Shown in pieces: positions 1 through 9,492 of a stretch of 39,913 nucleotides of DNA. The stretch lies in contig PEUF01000055.1 in assembly GCA_002780795.1 (NCBI GenBank), forward strand, positions 1 through 39,913. Direction: 5' to 3'. Below the pieces are notes generated by a model, which was not told where the DNA came from, searched no databases, and was given only the letters and a program-made list of their open reading frames with translations. The translations under genes were made by a program, and so were the position numbers. Source of the stretch: Candidatus Roizmanbacteria bacterium CG02_land_8_20_14_3_00_36_15 (GTDB lineage Bacteria; Patescibacteriota; Microgenomatia; UBA1406; GWC2-37-13). Positions within the stretch are counted from its first letter, which is position 1; each line of letters opens with the position of its first letter.

Positions 1-87
1 AGATGGTTGATCAAAGTTGTTTAATAGGAAGCGTTTAAAAGTTATTAAGTTAAGGGAAAAACAAATTACCCTTGACATTTATCATAG

Positions 88-909
88 ATGAAAAAATTAA
101 TTGTTATAACTGATTGGGCTGATGATAGCTTGACTCGGCAGGAATTCCGATCGGCAGTAGAGGGATTTCTCCAGCAGCCAGAGTTAGCTAACATAAATTA
201 TGTATCCTCTACTCCGTCGACGATTCATACAGGATATCTACTAGCTCAAGTGGTAGAAATAGAAGAACAATATGGACGACCTCTTAAAACGATTATTTTC
301 CAAAATACTGTGATTCATTCATCAAACCAAGAAGATAGTTCACAGACTAAGGGAGATAATTTTATTGTTATTAAGCTAAAAACCGGTATTTATGTTTGTG
401 GGCCAAATGCTGGTTACGATTTTTCTTTAATAAAACCAAAAATTGACGAAATTTTTGTTTATCAAGGCTTAATAGATAAAGACACTCATTTTCGATCCCG
501 TGATCTTTATAGTCGAGTTTGTGCTCATTTAATAGATGAAATGGAGGATGAAATGGGGTTGGAAGAAACACATATGAATATCGTTCCATATTTAAAAGGT
601 TTTTATATTGGTCATATAGATAATTATGGCAATATAAAGACCACCATTATTCATGAAGACATTAAGGGAAAATATGAATTTGGAAATGAGATAGAGGTTG
701 AAATTAATAAAGTTAAAAAAAAAGTTACATATGTCCCCAGCTTATTTGTTGGATCGACTGGACAACTAGTTATTTATCCTGGTTCATCTGGTTCTAAAGA
801 CAATCCTTATCTTGAGATTTCGGTTTGGCGCTGTTTTGACGAAGAAAAATGTGATGACATCTTGGCAAAATTTAATTATCCTCGCCCGGGAATGGAGATA
901 AAGTTTTAG
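88..909 (+). CDS. SAM hydroxide adenosyltransferase-like protein (DUF62 family)
   Basis: The 273-residue protein resembles the DUF62 family, whose members hydrolyse S-adenosylmethionine to adenosine and methionine. Seen in the sequence: an N-terminal ITDWADDS stretch where the family has its first substrate-binding Asp, a central GIYVCGPNAGYD segment matching the family's G-x-Y-x-VGP-x-NG element, and a C-terminal GHIDNYGNIKT matching the D-x-FGN-x-x-T motif of the second domain, followed by FVGSTGQLVI. Length is normal for the family. It is a single gene read toward the 16S gene and ends in a strong terminator just downstream. There is no clear Shine-Dalgarno sequence. The exact substrate is not certain, because distant homologues include halogenases. 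Confidence 0.65.
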   Translation: MKKLIVITDWADDSLTRQEFRSAVEGFLQQPELANINYVSSTPSTIHTGYLLAQVVEIEEQYGRPLKTIIFQNTVIHSSNQEDSSQTKGDNFIVIKLKTGIYVCGPNAGYDFSLIKPKIDEIFVYQGLIDKDTHFRSRDLYSRVCAHLIDEMEDEMGLEETHMNIVPYLKGFYIGHIDNYGNIKTTIIHEDIKGKYEFGNEIEVEINKVKKKVTYVPSLFVGSTGQLVIYPGSSGSKDNPYLEISVWRCFDEEKCDDILAKFNYPRPGMEIKF

Positions 910-942
910 TTTAGCAAACGGGTTAGGTGATGTTTATTTTTA

Positions 943-974
943 AGTCCTCCAGATTTTGGAGGACTAATTTTTTT
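943..974 (+). terminator. Rho-independent terminator after the DUF62 gene
   Basis: A perfect 9-bp stem (AGTCCTCCA at 943-951 with TGGAGGACT at 957-965) is followed by two A and seven T (968-974). It lies 34 nt after the stop codon of the upstream plus-strand gene. Read from the other side, it also lies just past the 3' end of the 16S gene. Confidence 0.8.
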
Positions 975-989
975 CTAAAGAAAAAAATT

Positions 990-991
<2 letters not shown>
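964..991. repeat. Perfect inverted repeat abutting the 16S 3' end
   Basis: Arms of 12 bp (964-975 and 980-991, CTAATTTTTTTC and its complement) surround a 4-nt loop. The inner arm ends at the presumed last base of the 16S rRNA. It shares the T-run of the adjacent terminator. It could serve as a minus-strand 16S terminator or processing signal; that role is inferred. Confidence 0.6.
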
Positions 992-2507
<1,516 letters not shown>

Positions 2508-2510
<3 letters not shown>

Positions 2511-2561
2511 CAGGCACAAGTCTGCGCCTGGTTAAAAGTCAGGTACCGAATGGTACCTGAT
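2508..2561 (-). repeat. Two hairpins upstream of 16S
   Basis: Two tandem inverted repeats lie in the 16S leader. AACCAGGC/GCCTGGTT spans 2508-2532, and TCAGGTACC-GAAT-GGTACCTGA spans 2539-2560. The second belongs to the same hairpin family found near 6.05, 30.5 and 33.2 kb. They may act in pre-rRNA processing or be dispersed repeat elements. Confidence 0.6.
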
Positions 2562-2572
2562 TCCTAACCCGA

Positions 2573-2599
2573 TTGATAAACTAAAAAATTTATTGTCAA
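2573..2599 (-). promoter_or_regulatory. Putative 16S promoter
   Basis: Read on the minus strand, a perfect -35 TTGACA (2599-2594) is followed after 15 nt by TATCAA (2578-2573), upstream of the two leader hairpins. The -35 is perfect, but the spacer is short and the -10 weak, so this is a candidate only. Confidence 0.4.
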
Positions 2600-2647
2600 A
2601 GTGCAATCATTATTATAAATGAAAAATAATAAAAAGCAATGGATTTT

Positions 2648-3712
2648 TTATATGGGGGAAATGGTCAATTTTGACAGCTGGTCTTGGTTTTTACCAATAT
2701 TAATGATACCGTTAATAGTAACATCAGAAGGATTAGTGGCGATGTTGACTTTGATTTTAATTTCTTTGGCAATAAAAGTTTCAATTCCCTTGACGTTAGC
2801 CAACCCGCCAGTTAAAACAACTCCTTGGGTATAGATCTCATCAACAATCTCGGGTTGAGCAATTTCCATCAATTCCTTAATAATATCGATAATTTGGGTC
2901 ATTGAAGTAAAAAGAGCTTCTTTAATTTCTGAGGATTTTAATCTAATTGATTTTGGTAACCCCGTTTCCAAAGATTTCCCCCTGACCGTCATAATTTTTT
3001 CTTCGTTTTGAAAATTCAATAATGAAGTTTTTACCAAATCGCATGTGGCATCGCCCAGAATAATACCGTGTTTGAGATATAAATAATTGGCTAAAATTTG
3101 TCCAAAACCTTCTCCAGCCGTTCTTAAAGTCTTTTCACTGACGATGCCTCCTCCACTGATGATGGCTGCCTCAATCAACCCGCCGCCCAAGTCAACAATT
3201 AAAATGGGATGGTGTGATAAGATGTCGCCACTGACACCGGCCGCGTTGGCCACCGGTTTTTCGATCAAAAAAACCGAAGAAAAGTTTAGTTTAAAAAGAA
3301 CTTCTTCAACCGCCTTCTTTTCGATTTCAGTAGCCGAATAGGGAACGGCCGCGATCGCTCTTAAAAAAGGTTTAAGAAGTCTAAAATTATTCAAATAAAT
3401 TTTTACCGATTTAGAAAATAAATATTCGATTAAAACCAATTGGGCGTCAAAGTTAGAAATGATGCTGTTAACGATTGGGTGAATTATTTGGATAAAATCC
3501 GGCGTCTTACCAATGATTTTTTTTGCTTCATTGCCAAAAAAAATATACTCTTTTGTTTTGGTATTTAATCCAATCACTGTCGGTTGTCTTAAGACCACTC
3601 CTCTATCCTTAATGGCAATCCGTGTGTTAGTCGTGCCAAAATCAAAATAGACATCAAATGGCGTTAAAAAAGACCGTTGCAGTTTTTTAAGATTTTCAAT
3701 AAAATTAAACAT
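2648..3712 (-). CDS. mreB: Rod-shape-determining protein MreB
   Basis: A 354-residue actin-fold ATPase expected to polymerise under the membrane and guide cell-wall synthesis. Motifs in family order: phosphate-1 loop FDFGTTNTRIAI near residue 23, PYSATEIEKKAVEE near 118, LIEKPVANAAG near 143, phosphate-2 loop VDLGGGLIEAA near 173, RGKSLETGLPK near 244, and the adenosine-binding GVVLTGGLANVKG near 304. Length matches MreB (about 340). It is somewhat diverged (GGGLIEAA instead of GGGTTEV), so an MreB-like paralogue is possible. It stands alone without mreC or mreD and is divergent from the O-antigen ligase-like gene across 44 bp. Confidence 0.87.
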   Translation of the reverse strand: MFNFIENLKKLQRSFLTPFDVYFDFGTTNTRIAIKDRGVVLRQPTVIGLNTKTKEYIFFGNEAKKIIGKTPDFIQIIHPIVNSIISNFDAQLVLIEYLFSKSVKIYLNNFRLLKPFLRAIAAVPYSATEIEKKAVEEVLFKLNFSSVFLIEKPVANAAGVSGDILSHHPILIVDLGGGLIEAAIISGGGIVSEKTLRTAGEGFGQILANYLYLKHGIILGDATCDLVKTSLLNFQNEEKIMTVRGKSLETGLPKSIRLKSSEIKEALFTSMTQIIDIIKELMEIAQPEIVDEIYTQGVVLTGGLANVKGIETFIAKEIKIKVNIATNPSDVTINGIINIGKNQDQLSKLTISPI

Positions 3713-3756
3713 GGTAAAGAAAAATCAAAATTCAAAAGTCAAAGATCAAAAATAAA

Positions 3757-6024
3757 ATGCTAAAATCAAGACTGATTGATTATATAAATAAATTCCTTAA
3801 ATATTGCTTTTACTCTCTTTTTATTTTTACCCCATTGATCATGTCATCTCACACCTCGGAACTCTTTGAATTTAATAAAGTGTTGCTTATTTATATCATT
3901 ACTACTCTTATTTTATTTTTCTGGTTGTTAAAGATGATTGTCAACAATAAAATTATAATAAAAAAAACTCCTTTTGATATCCCGATATTTTTATTTTCTC
4001 TTACTCAGTTGATATCGACGGTTTTCTCCATCGATCGCCACACTTCTTTTTTTGGTTATTATGGACGTTTTAATGGCGGTTTGCTCTCTCTTATTGCTTA
4101 TTTGATTTTGTATTATGGGTTTGTTTCCAACTTCCCAGATTTTGGCGAGCGTTTTATTTTTAACTTGCTTAAATTATCTATTTTTTCCTCCGTTGCAGTT
4201 ATTCTTTGGGGTTTGCCGGGAAAGTTTGGCTATGATCTTTCCTGCTTTGTTTTTACCGGTAAGCTAACCGATAGTTGTTGGACGGATCAATTCCGTCCGG
4301 CCGAAAGATTATTTTCGACCCTCGGTCAACCAAACTGGCTAGGTGCATATTTAACTATTACTTTTTTTCTCGGCCTTTATTTTTTCCTTAAAACAAAAGA
4401 TTCCAAATACTTAATATTGAATACAATATACTTAACAGTCAATTTTATTACTCTTCTCTTCACCAGATCACGATCGGCTTTATTAGCTTTAGTTTTAGGA
4501 ATTTGTTTTTTTATCGTTTTATTTTATTCCCACTTTAGACACTGTCGTGATATAAGTCGTGTCTTTAAACGAGCCATCGTTTTAACAATTCTTTTAATAA
4601 TATCAGTTTTTATTTTTAAAACGGGTATTCAATCTATTGATCAATTAATAGACTGGGTAACTTATCAAAAAATTTTTGTTAATGAAAAAATAGATAATAT
4701 TCCCAATGTTACTAAACAGCCTTCGAGCGGCATCAATTCTGACGTGACTGAATCGGGCGATATTAGAAGAATAGTTTGGCAAGGAGCGGTTGAGTTAGGT
4801 AAACGTTACCCATGGTTTGGTAGCGGACCGGAAACTTTTGCTTACAGTTATTATTTTGTTAGACCAAAAGAACATAATCTTACCTCAGAATGGGATTTTC
4901 TTTATAATAAGGCGCATAATGAGTACCTTAACTACCTTGCAACTACAGGTTTTGTAGGATTAGGAGCATATTTAATTTTCATATTGGTAGTGGTAATTTT
5001 TAGCATTTATAATCTCAAAGCTCAAAACTCAAAGCTCAAAACTAAATCTAAAAACTTAAATCTTAAAAAAGATTTAAAGATTGAGGATTTGGATTTGAGT
5101 TCTAGGATTTTAGTTCTAAGTTTAATATGTGCTTACTTATCTATTCTGGTGACCAACTTTTTTGGTTTTTCGACGACAACGATAAACCTTTTCTTTTATA
5201 TCATTCCCGCTATCTTTATTTCACAACTCTCAAACCCAGTTCTTGACGAAAATCAATTATCAAACATTAATAATCGACAATCATCAATAGTTTCATCTTT
5301 AAAGCAAAAAGTTTATACCGGTTTTATTATCCTTTTTACTTTCTATCTGCTTTTCTCTATCGGTCGTTATCGGCTTGCCGATATTAATTATGTTAAGGGC
5401 GACAACCTGTATAAGACAGGAGACTATCAAGAAGCGGCTAAATTTTTATTTAAGGCTTTAGAGTATAAATACGAACATGTTTATGAAGATAAGCTTTCTA
5501 GCGTTCTAGCCTATTTAGCCTTTGTCAGCTCGTATCAAAAACAAACAAAAACGACCAAACAGTTGATCGACCTGTCTAAATTTTATAACCAGAAGAGTCT
5601 GGCGGAGTCAGCAATGAATATCCTTTATTGGAAAACTAAAGCCAAAAATGCCTATCTTTTCTACCAAATAAACGGAGAGATTGACGAGATTAATAATGGA
5701 GTTGATGCTTTGAAGCACGGTGAAGGATTGGCGTCGACCGATCCAAAAATACCTTATAGTTTGGCTATTTATTATTCGCTTTTAGCTGACCAAAACATAA
5801 ACAATCAGCTGACAGAAGAATATCAAAATTTATCTATTGAAGAGATTAACAAGACGATAGACTTAAAGGCTAATGATAAAGGTTATTACCTTCTTAAGGC
5901 CCAGTTATTAAAAAAATATCATCGAAAGGAAGAGGCACGATCGGTCTTAAAATTTATTCTAAATAAGATAGCTCCCGACGATCCAGAAGCGATTAAAGAA
6001 CTTCAGAATTTAGATCGTCTATGA
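3757..6024 (+). CDS. O-antigen ligase/polymerase family membrane protein with TPR tail
   Basis: A 755-residue protein with about ten or more hydrophobic helices, followed by a soluble C-terminal part. The family hallmark HNEYLNYLATTGFVGLG, near residue 387, is the Wzy/WaaL-type motif in a large extracytoplasmic loop. The C-terminal part has TPR-like helices (GDNLYKTGDYQEAAKFLFKA near 547). Such proteins join or polymerise glycans on the outer face of the membrane; the acceptor in this organism, which probably lacks a classical outer membrane, is unknown. Two low-complexity stretches near 5008-5100 and 5240-5300 look like intergenic repeat DNA read in frame. No clear ribosome binding site is visible. 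Confidence 0.82.
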   Translation: MLKSRLIDYINKFLKYCFYSLFIFTPLIMSSHTSELFEFNKVLLIYIITTLILFFWLLKMIVNNKIIIKKTPFDIPIFLFSLTQLISTVFSIDRHTSFFGYYGRFNGGLLSLIAYLILYYGFVSNFPDFGERFIFNLLKLSIFSSVAVILWGLPGKFGYDLSCFVFTGKLTDSCWTDQFRPAERLFSTLGQPNWLGAYLTITFFLGLYFFLKTKDSKYLILNTIYLTVNFITLLFTRSRSALLALVLGICFFIVLFYSHFRHCRDISRVFKRAIVLTILLIISVFIFKTGIQSIDQLIDWVTYQKIFVNEKIDNIPNVTKQPSSGINSDVTESGDIRRIVWQGAVELGKRYPWFGSGPETFAYSYYFVRPKEHNLTSEWDFLYNKAHNEYLNYLATTGFVGLGAYLIFILVVVIFSIYNLKAQNSKLKTKSKNLNLKKDLKIEDLDLSSRILVLSLICAYLSILVTNFFGFSTTTINLFFYIIPAIFISQLSNPVLDENQLSNINNRQSSIVSSLKQKVYTGFIILFTFYLLFSIGRYRLADINYVKGDNLYKTGDYQEAAKFLFKALEYKYEHVYEDKLSSVLAYLAFVSSYQKQTKTTKQLIDLSKFYNQKSLAESAMNILYWKTKAKNAYLFYQINGEIDEINNGVDALKHGEGLASTDPKIPYSLAIYYSLLADQNINNQLTEEYQNLSIEEINKTIDLKANDKGYYLLKAQLLKKYHRKEEARSVLKFILNKIAPDDPEAIKELQNLDRL

Positions 6025-6053
6025 ATTTACAACCTTAGCGGTTCATGGGCGCA

Positions 6054-6104
6054 GTCCTATACCGAATGGTATACGGACGAAGTCCTGTATCAAATGGTAC
6101 AGGA
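6054..6104. repeat. Two tandem hairpins of the intergenic family
   Basis: Hairpin one, at 6054-6078, is GTCC plus TATACC-GAAT-GGTATA plus GGAC with one bulged C. Hairpin two, at 6083-6104, is TCCTGTATC-AAAT-GGTACAGGA. Both begin with AGTCCT and share CAAAT/CGAAT-GGTA loops with the hairpin at 2539-2560. They follow the stop of the plus-strand membrane gene, but no T-run follows, so a terminator role is doubtful. Confidence 0.55.
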
Positions 6105-6189
6105 ATAAAATATCAAGATGAATTATTGTCTGCGGAAAAAGCGACGAAGGAAAAAAGAGCTGGGATTTGGAGTTTATAAATTGTTTTAT

Positions 6190-6726
6190 CTATTTTATAA
6201 AATAACCAAAATATGCACTTCTTAATCCCTCATTAGGAAAACCATTCTTTTTGAAATCTTCAATCTCATCTTTTGAAAAAAATCTTATCATTGCACATTC
6301 TGCTTGAACTTTATTCCCTACTAGTTTATGAAGAGTTTCAAAATCTTCTTGGGTCGTGTATTGTCCGTTACATTCTCTTGTAAAACGTTCTAGCTCTCTC
6401 TCTGCCTCCGTATATTCTGAGATATCGTAAGCAGAAAAGCCCTGTTCTCTAAGAGTAGAAACAAAAGCCAGTCTTTTTTCTACTGATACTTCATCTTTTG
6501 AGACGACTAAACCACCATCAATATCCGAATCCTTAATAGCTAAATCTCTAGCAATTGAACTATCCGTTACGCACTTAAATTCTAAAAAATCAACAAGTTG
6601 CCTTAAAGATTTAGTGTTTATTTTTATTCTTAGTTCAGGATGTTTTTGAAGCAATTTCGATCTTTCTTCGATTTTAAAATGACGAGCCTTTTCAAATTCA
6701 GCAGTAATCGTATCAACAATGGGCAT
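6190..6726 (-). CDS. Putative nucleotidyltransferase-fold protein
   Basis: About 178 residues from the ATG at 6726. The segment DSSIARDLAIKDSDIDGGL matches the pol-beta-type nucleotidyltransferase signature (GS-x-x-R ... SDID). The two Asp of SDID would be metal ligands, and a possible third Asp lies in SAYDISE about 35 residues later. The first Gly of GS is replaced by Asp-Ser, so activity is uncertain. A GTG at 6783 would add 19 residues and overlap the upstream nuclease by 44 nt; the ATG gives a 13-nt gap and is preferred. It lies directly downstream of the PD-(D/E)XK nuclease gene, apparently cotranscribed. The target is unknown. Confidence 0.55.
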   Translation of the reverse strand: MPIVDTITAEFEKARHFKIEERSKLLQKHPELRIKINTKSLRQLVDFLEFKCVTDSSIARDLAIKDSDIDGGLVVSKDEVSVEKRLAFVSTLREQGFSAYDISEYTEAERELERFTRECNGQYTTQEDFETLHKLVGNKVQAECAMIRFFSKDEIEDFKKNGFPNEGLRSAYFGYFIK

Positions 6727-6739
6727 AATTTTAACTGTG

Positions 6740-7489
6740 TTATAAATTTTTTCTAAACAATGAGCAAATTTCCTGGTAATCACAATAATTACATAAAGAA
6801 TTTCGTTTTGGTTTTAGTTCAATATCGTTCTTGATAGTTTCAGCATAATTAATAATTTCCTCTTCAACTTGATTTAAGTCTTTGCTACTTTTATATTCAT
6901 CAATCTTATTCTCTTTTAAATAGAAAAGAATTTTTTTATCTACTTTATATTCTGGGTATTTTTTTGTAAGTAAATATTCATAAAAATTAAGCTGGAATTC
7001 ATAATTGTTTTGGCCGTCTTCTTTGTATTTACCAGTTTTATAATCAATCAAAGTTAATTTATTATCCTTCAAATCAACACGATCAAATTTTCCCCCGAGT
7101 TCCAGTTCAGAACTAAGTTGATATTTTGGAAAATCTTCCGTCAATAAAGGTTCCCCCTCAGAAAATTTACTTTTAAGAAATACTTTAAATTGTTTTTTTG
7201 ACTCTTCAACATACTTGATGATATTTTCTTTGTTTTTAAATATTTTGTTATGTTTTTGAAAATTATATTTGAATTTTGTTTCAAATAATTTTCTTAATGT
7301 TTCAAAATTTCTGCCTTCTTTTTTAGTCCTTTTATAAAAATCATTTAAACATCCGTGAATTAAATTACCAAAAACCAAGTCAGGAGTATCTTTTCTATAT
7401 GCTAATCTTATTTGCATATCAGTTTCGCATTTATATTTAAAAGGACATTGCTTATAAGTTGCGATTTTACTGGGTGAAAGTTTAATCAT
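6740..7489 (-). CDS. PD-(D/E)XK (RecB/Cas4-like) nuclease with probable Fe-S cluster
   Basis: About 249 residues from the ATG at 7489; a TTG two codons upstream (7495) is an alternative and lies 5 nt after a TACAAT box. The N-terminal LSPSKIATYKQCPFKYK is the usual opening of RecB-type nucleases. The catalytic core is LGGKFDRVDL ... LTLIDYKTGKYK (Asp, then D-x-K), followed by a Q-x-x-x-Y motif (FQLNFYEYLL). One Cys near the N-terminus (YKQC) and three near the C-terminus (CNYCDYQEIC) form the layout of the 4Fe-4S cluster seen in AddB and Cas4. It is probably a single-strand exonuclease. No cas genes or CRISPR lie nearby, so Cas4 function is not supported; it forms a pair with the nucleotidyltransferase-like gene downstream. 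Confidence 0.8.
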   Translation of the reverse strand: MIKLSPSKIATYKQCPFKYKCETDMQIRLAYRKDTPDLVFGNLIHGCLNDFYKRTKKEGRNFETLRKLFETKFKYNFQKHNKIFKNKENIIKYVEESKKQFKVFLKSKFSEGEPLLTEDFPKYQLSSELELGGKFDRVDLKDNKLTLIDYKTGKYKEDGQNNYEFQLNFYEYLLTKKYPEYKVDKKILFYLKENKIDEYKSSKDLNQVEEEIINYAETIKNDIELKPKRNSLCNYCDYQEICSLFRKNL

Positions 7490-7543
7490 AAACAACTCTT
7501 ATTGTAGCAAAAGTTTTAAAAAACTCGTCAAATTTTGAAGATT

Positions 7544-7630
7544 ACAACTTTACACCTTACAACTTTACACCTCAGAGGTGGGAATAGGTGGGAATAATTT
7601 ACACCTCAGAGGTGGGAATAGGTGGGAATA
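7544..7630. repeat. Left direct-repeat array
   Basis: A 15-bp tandem pair (ACAACTTTACACCT plus T/C, at 7544-7558 and 7559-7573) runs into two identical 33-bp units at 7564-7596 and 7598-7630. Each unit consists of TTTACACCTCAGA plus two GGTGGGAATA decamers and contains the palindrome ACCTCAGAGGT. The stop codon of the next gene lies inside the second unit. The same unit recurs on the far side of that gene. Confidence 0.9.
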
Positions 7631-8586
7631 CGCCTCCGACTCTTCGGATGAGAGAGTATAATATCAGCACTGTAATTCATAACTGGATTAGTTAAGACTG
7701 ATTGGAACTTCATAAGGACTCTTATAAAATTATCTGGTGATAAACCCTGCCTAGAAAATGCAAGGAGCGCTAATTGATCATATACAAAATTCCAAACGGT
7801 ACGAACTCTATCGATTTTTGGATGATTATAAAATCTGCTTCCATAATCAGTGATTTCATAAATTGATTCCTGTGGATCTCTATAAGATTGGGTAACGTCT
7901 TTTGCCCTTCCTTCTTCGACTAGCGTTTTTAACGCAAGATTTGCAAAGTTAACAAGTTGAGCTCTTTGTCTGTCACTATAAGGAGAATCAACGAAATAAG
8001 TTTTCATACTGCTCCATCTCCATGGTTCGGCGTATAAGTCTTCTTCTAGAAGTAACCTTGCGGCTCCTGAAGGGGTTAAGTATTTAAGAGAGCGGCGAGT
8101 GGCGCCTCTCTGAATTAATTCTTCACAGGACTGAACTTTATATCGAGTATGTTGTTCTTCATTAAGTATTGTCCAACCGGGTTGCACGAGCTTTGTGGTT
8201 AGAAATGTACGATACCGAGTCCGTTGTTCGTCTCGAAGGCGTTGTGGGGTAAAAAATAATATGTCGATCTCTCTTGGTCTAGATTGATCGGGTAAATGAA
8301 TCTGGTAAATAAAGTAACCAGCTCCTATTTGATTTGCATGTTCTGTTATCGCGTAAATATCAACGTCGCTCTTACGAGTCCGAAAATTCATACGACCTTC
8401 CGGAGACATTAAGGCTGCTGTTGAACCTCTCAAAACAGCTGTGTGTGCATTTTTTCCTTGCTGTGTAGAAGGAAATCCTGTAATTTGGTACAAGTCAAGC
8501 ATAGAATGGGGATCTGGTTGTTGAAATTTAAAAGAATTCCTATTACTGGGAAGTATTGGATTGTAGTTTAGAACTTCTTGTCTCAT
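7606..8586 (-). CDS. Putative nucleotidyltransferase-domain protein between repeat arrays
   Basis: A 326-residue protein. An N-terminal nucleotidyltransferase fold is suggested by LRGSTAALMSPEG, then RKSDVDIYAI and later REIDILFF: the GS, the D-x-D and the third carboxylate of the pol-beta superfamily, in the right order and strand context. The C-terminal two thirds are helical and unrecognised; DYGSRF and the following helices might be a winged helix or HEPN-like module, but I cannot tell. It is richer in Arg and Gln and poorer in Lys than its neighbours, which suggests recent acquisition. The last eight residues (RIPTYSHL) and the TGA stop are encoded by the direct repeat. Confidence 0.6.
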   Translation of the reverse strand: MRQEVLNYNPILPSNRNSFKFQQPDPHSMLDLYQITGFPSTQQGKNAHTAVLRGSTAALMSPEGRMNFRTRKSDVDIYAITEHANQIGAGYFIYQIHLPDQSRPREIDILFFTPQRLRDEQRTRYRTFLTTKLVQPGWTILNEEQHTRYKVQSCEELIQRGATRRSLKYLTPSGAARLLLEEDLYAEPWRWSSMKTYFVDSPYSDRQRAQLVNFANLALKTLVEEGRAKDVTQSYRDPQESIYEITDYGSRFYNHPKIDRVRTVWNFVYDQLALLAFSRQGLSPDNFIRVLMKFQSVLTNPVMNYSADIILSHPKSRRRIPTYSHL

Positions 8587-8650
8587 AAAATATAAAATTC
8601 ATCAGTTAATAGTATTATAAATTATTGACAAATCCTTTTATATAAGGAAC

Positions 8651-8725
8651 TTTACACCTCTGAGGTGGGAATAGGTGGGAATAAGTGGGAATAATTTACA
8701 CCTCAGAAGTGGGAATAGGTGGGAA
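8651..8725. repeat. Right direct-repeat array
   Basis: Two further copies of the 33-bp unit lie in the same orientation as the left array. Copy C (8651-8693) has a CTCTGAGG centre and three decamers (GGTGGGAATA twice, AGTGGGAATA once). Copy D (8695-8725) has one changed base in the palindrome and ends truncated. Together with the left array they bracket the nucleotidyltransferase gene. Confidence 0.9.
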
Positions 8726-9009
8726 CTCTTATAAATTGGCAAAATGATTTTCAACCCAAAAAAAATGAAAAAGTAGTTTTATTTCATGAGGGAATTAATT
8801 CATAATAATAAAGTGTGTTTAATCTTTTGTCTGTAGATCATACGCAACAAAAATAGATGTTTAGATTGTTATAGTAATAAAAAAATGAGGAAGTACTACT
8901 AACAAGAACTCCTCGTCTATTAACTTTCTGTAGGTCATAAATCGAAAGGTTTATGGATTTTTTCGAAAGATTAAACCAGATAGCAGGGAGCTTTGTTTAA
9001 AATTCGAAG
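8726..9009. other. Non-coding stretch, no gene recognised
   Basis: With the repeats before it, the gap between genes is 423 bp. I find no reading frame longer than about 16 codons and no tRNA. Visible structure is limited to a near direct repeat CTGTAGATCATA (near 8832) and CTGTAGGTCATA (near 8931), a GAGGA/TCCTC pair around 8886-8915, and GGTTTA/TAAACC around 8949-8980. It lies downstream of the minus-strand pilin and could hold that mRNA's 3' end or an unknown small RNA. Confidence 0.5.
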
Positions 9010-9486
9010 TTAATTGGCTGGAAGAGGAGTAATGTTGGGGCTGGAAATAGTATACTTGCAAAGCCCACAATTTCCACAATCAGGATTACCACTATAACCA
9101 GTTTGACTGACTCCCGCTCCTTGGTCAAGGGAATTTTCGATACAGGAGAATAATCGATAATAACTACCATCAGAAGATTGATAGAGATAATTATTGGTAC
9201 TAATTGGGTCATTAGAAACAACCTGCATATATATCTTTTCTGTTGCTAAACAACTTACAGTCTCACATAATTTACCACCAAAAGGGAATGAAAAAGTAGG
9301 ATAACTTCTTTTATCCTCGTAATACATTTCTACCGCTCTCTGAATTTGTTCCAGATCTGTTTTTCGTCTGGCATCTCGGCCTTTTTTCAAAGAAGAAAAA
9401 AAATTACCGGCGATCAACGCCACCAGAACACCCAAAATCACAATTACAATCATCAACTCCATCAAGGTAAATCCTTTTTTGTTCAT
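9010..9486 (-). CDS. Type IV pilin-like protein
   Basis: A 158-residue prepilin. The class III signal is MNKKG followed by FTLMELMIVIVILGVLVAL, with cleavage expected after Gly5, Phe methylated as residue 1 and Glu5 conserved. The helix continues through KGRDARRKTDLEQIQRAVEMYY, the usual N-terminal alpha-helix of major pilins in these bacteria. The C-terminal half holds six Cys in two clusters (CETVSC, CGNCGLC) plus a Cys in FSCIENS, likely disulfide-bonded. It stands apart from the main pilus cluster. A TTGCAA/17 nt/TACAAT promoter ends 6 nt before the ATG. Confidence 0.9.
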   Translation of the reverse strand: MNKKGFTLMELMIVIVILGVLVALIAGNFFSSLKKGRDARRKTDLEQIQRAVEMYYEDKRSYPTFSFPFGGKLCETVSCLATEKIYMQVVSNDPISTNNYLYQSSDGSYYRLFSCIENSLDQGAGVSQTGYSGNPDCGNCGLCKYTISSPNITPLPAN

Positions 9487-9492
9487 ATTTTT

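Noticed and set aside
72-77. TTGACA as the -35 of the DUF62 gene
   Set aside because: It lies only 10 nt before the ATG, so a -10 at normal spacing would fall inside the coding sequence.
6740-7489. Calling the nuclease Cas4
   Set aside because: The cysteine layout is shared with other RecB-family nucleases, and no CRISPR-associated genes are nearby.
7544-8725. CRISPR array
   Set aside because: The units are adjacent with 1-nt gaps or contain tandem decamers. There are no unique spacers of regular length, and no cas1/cas2 genes are present.
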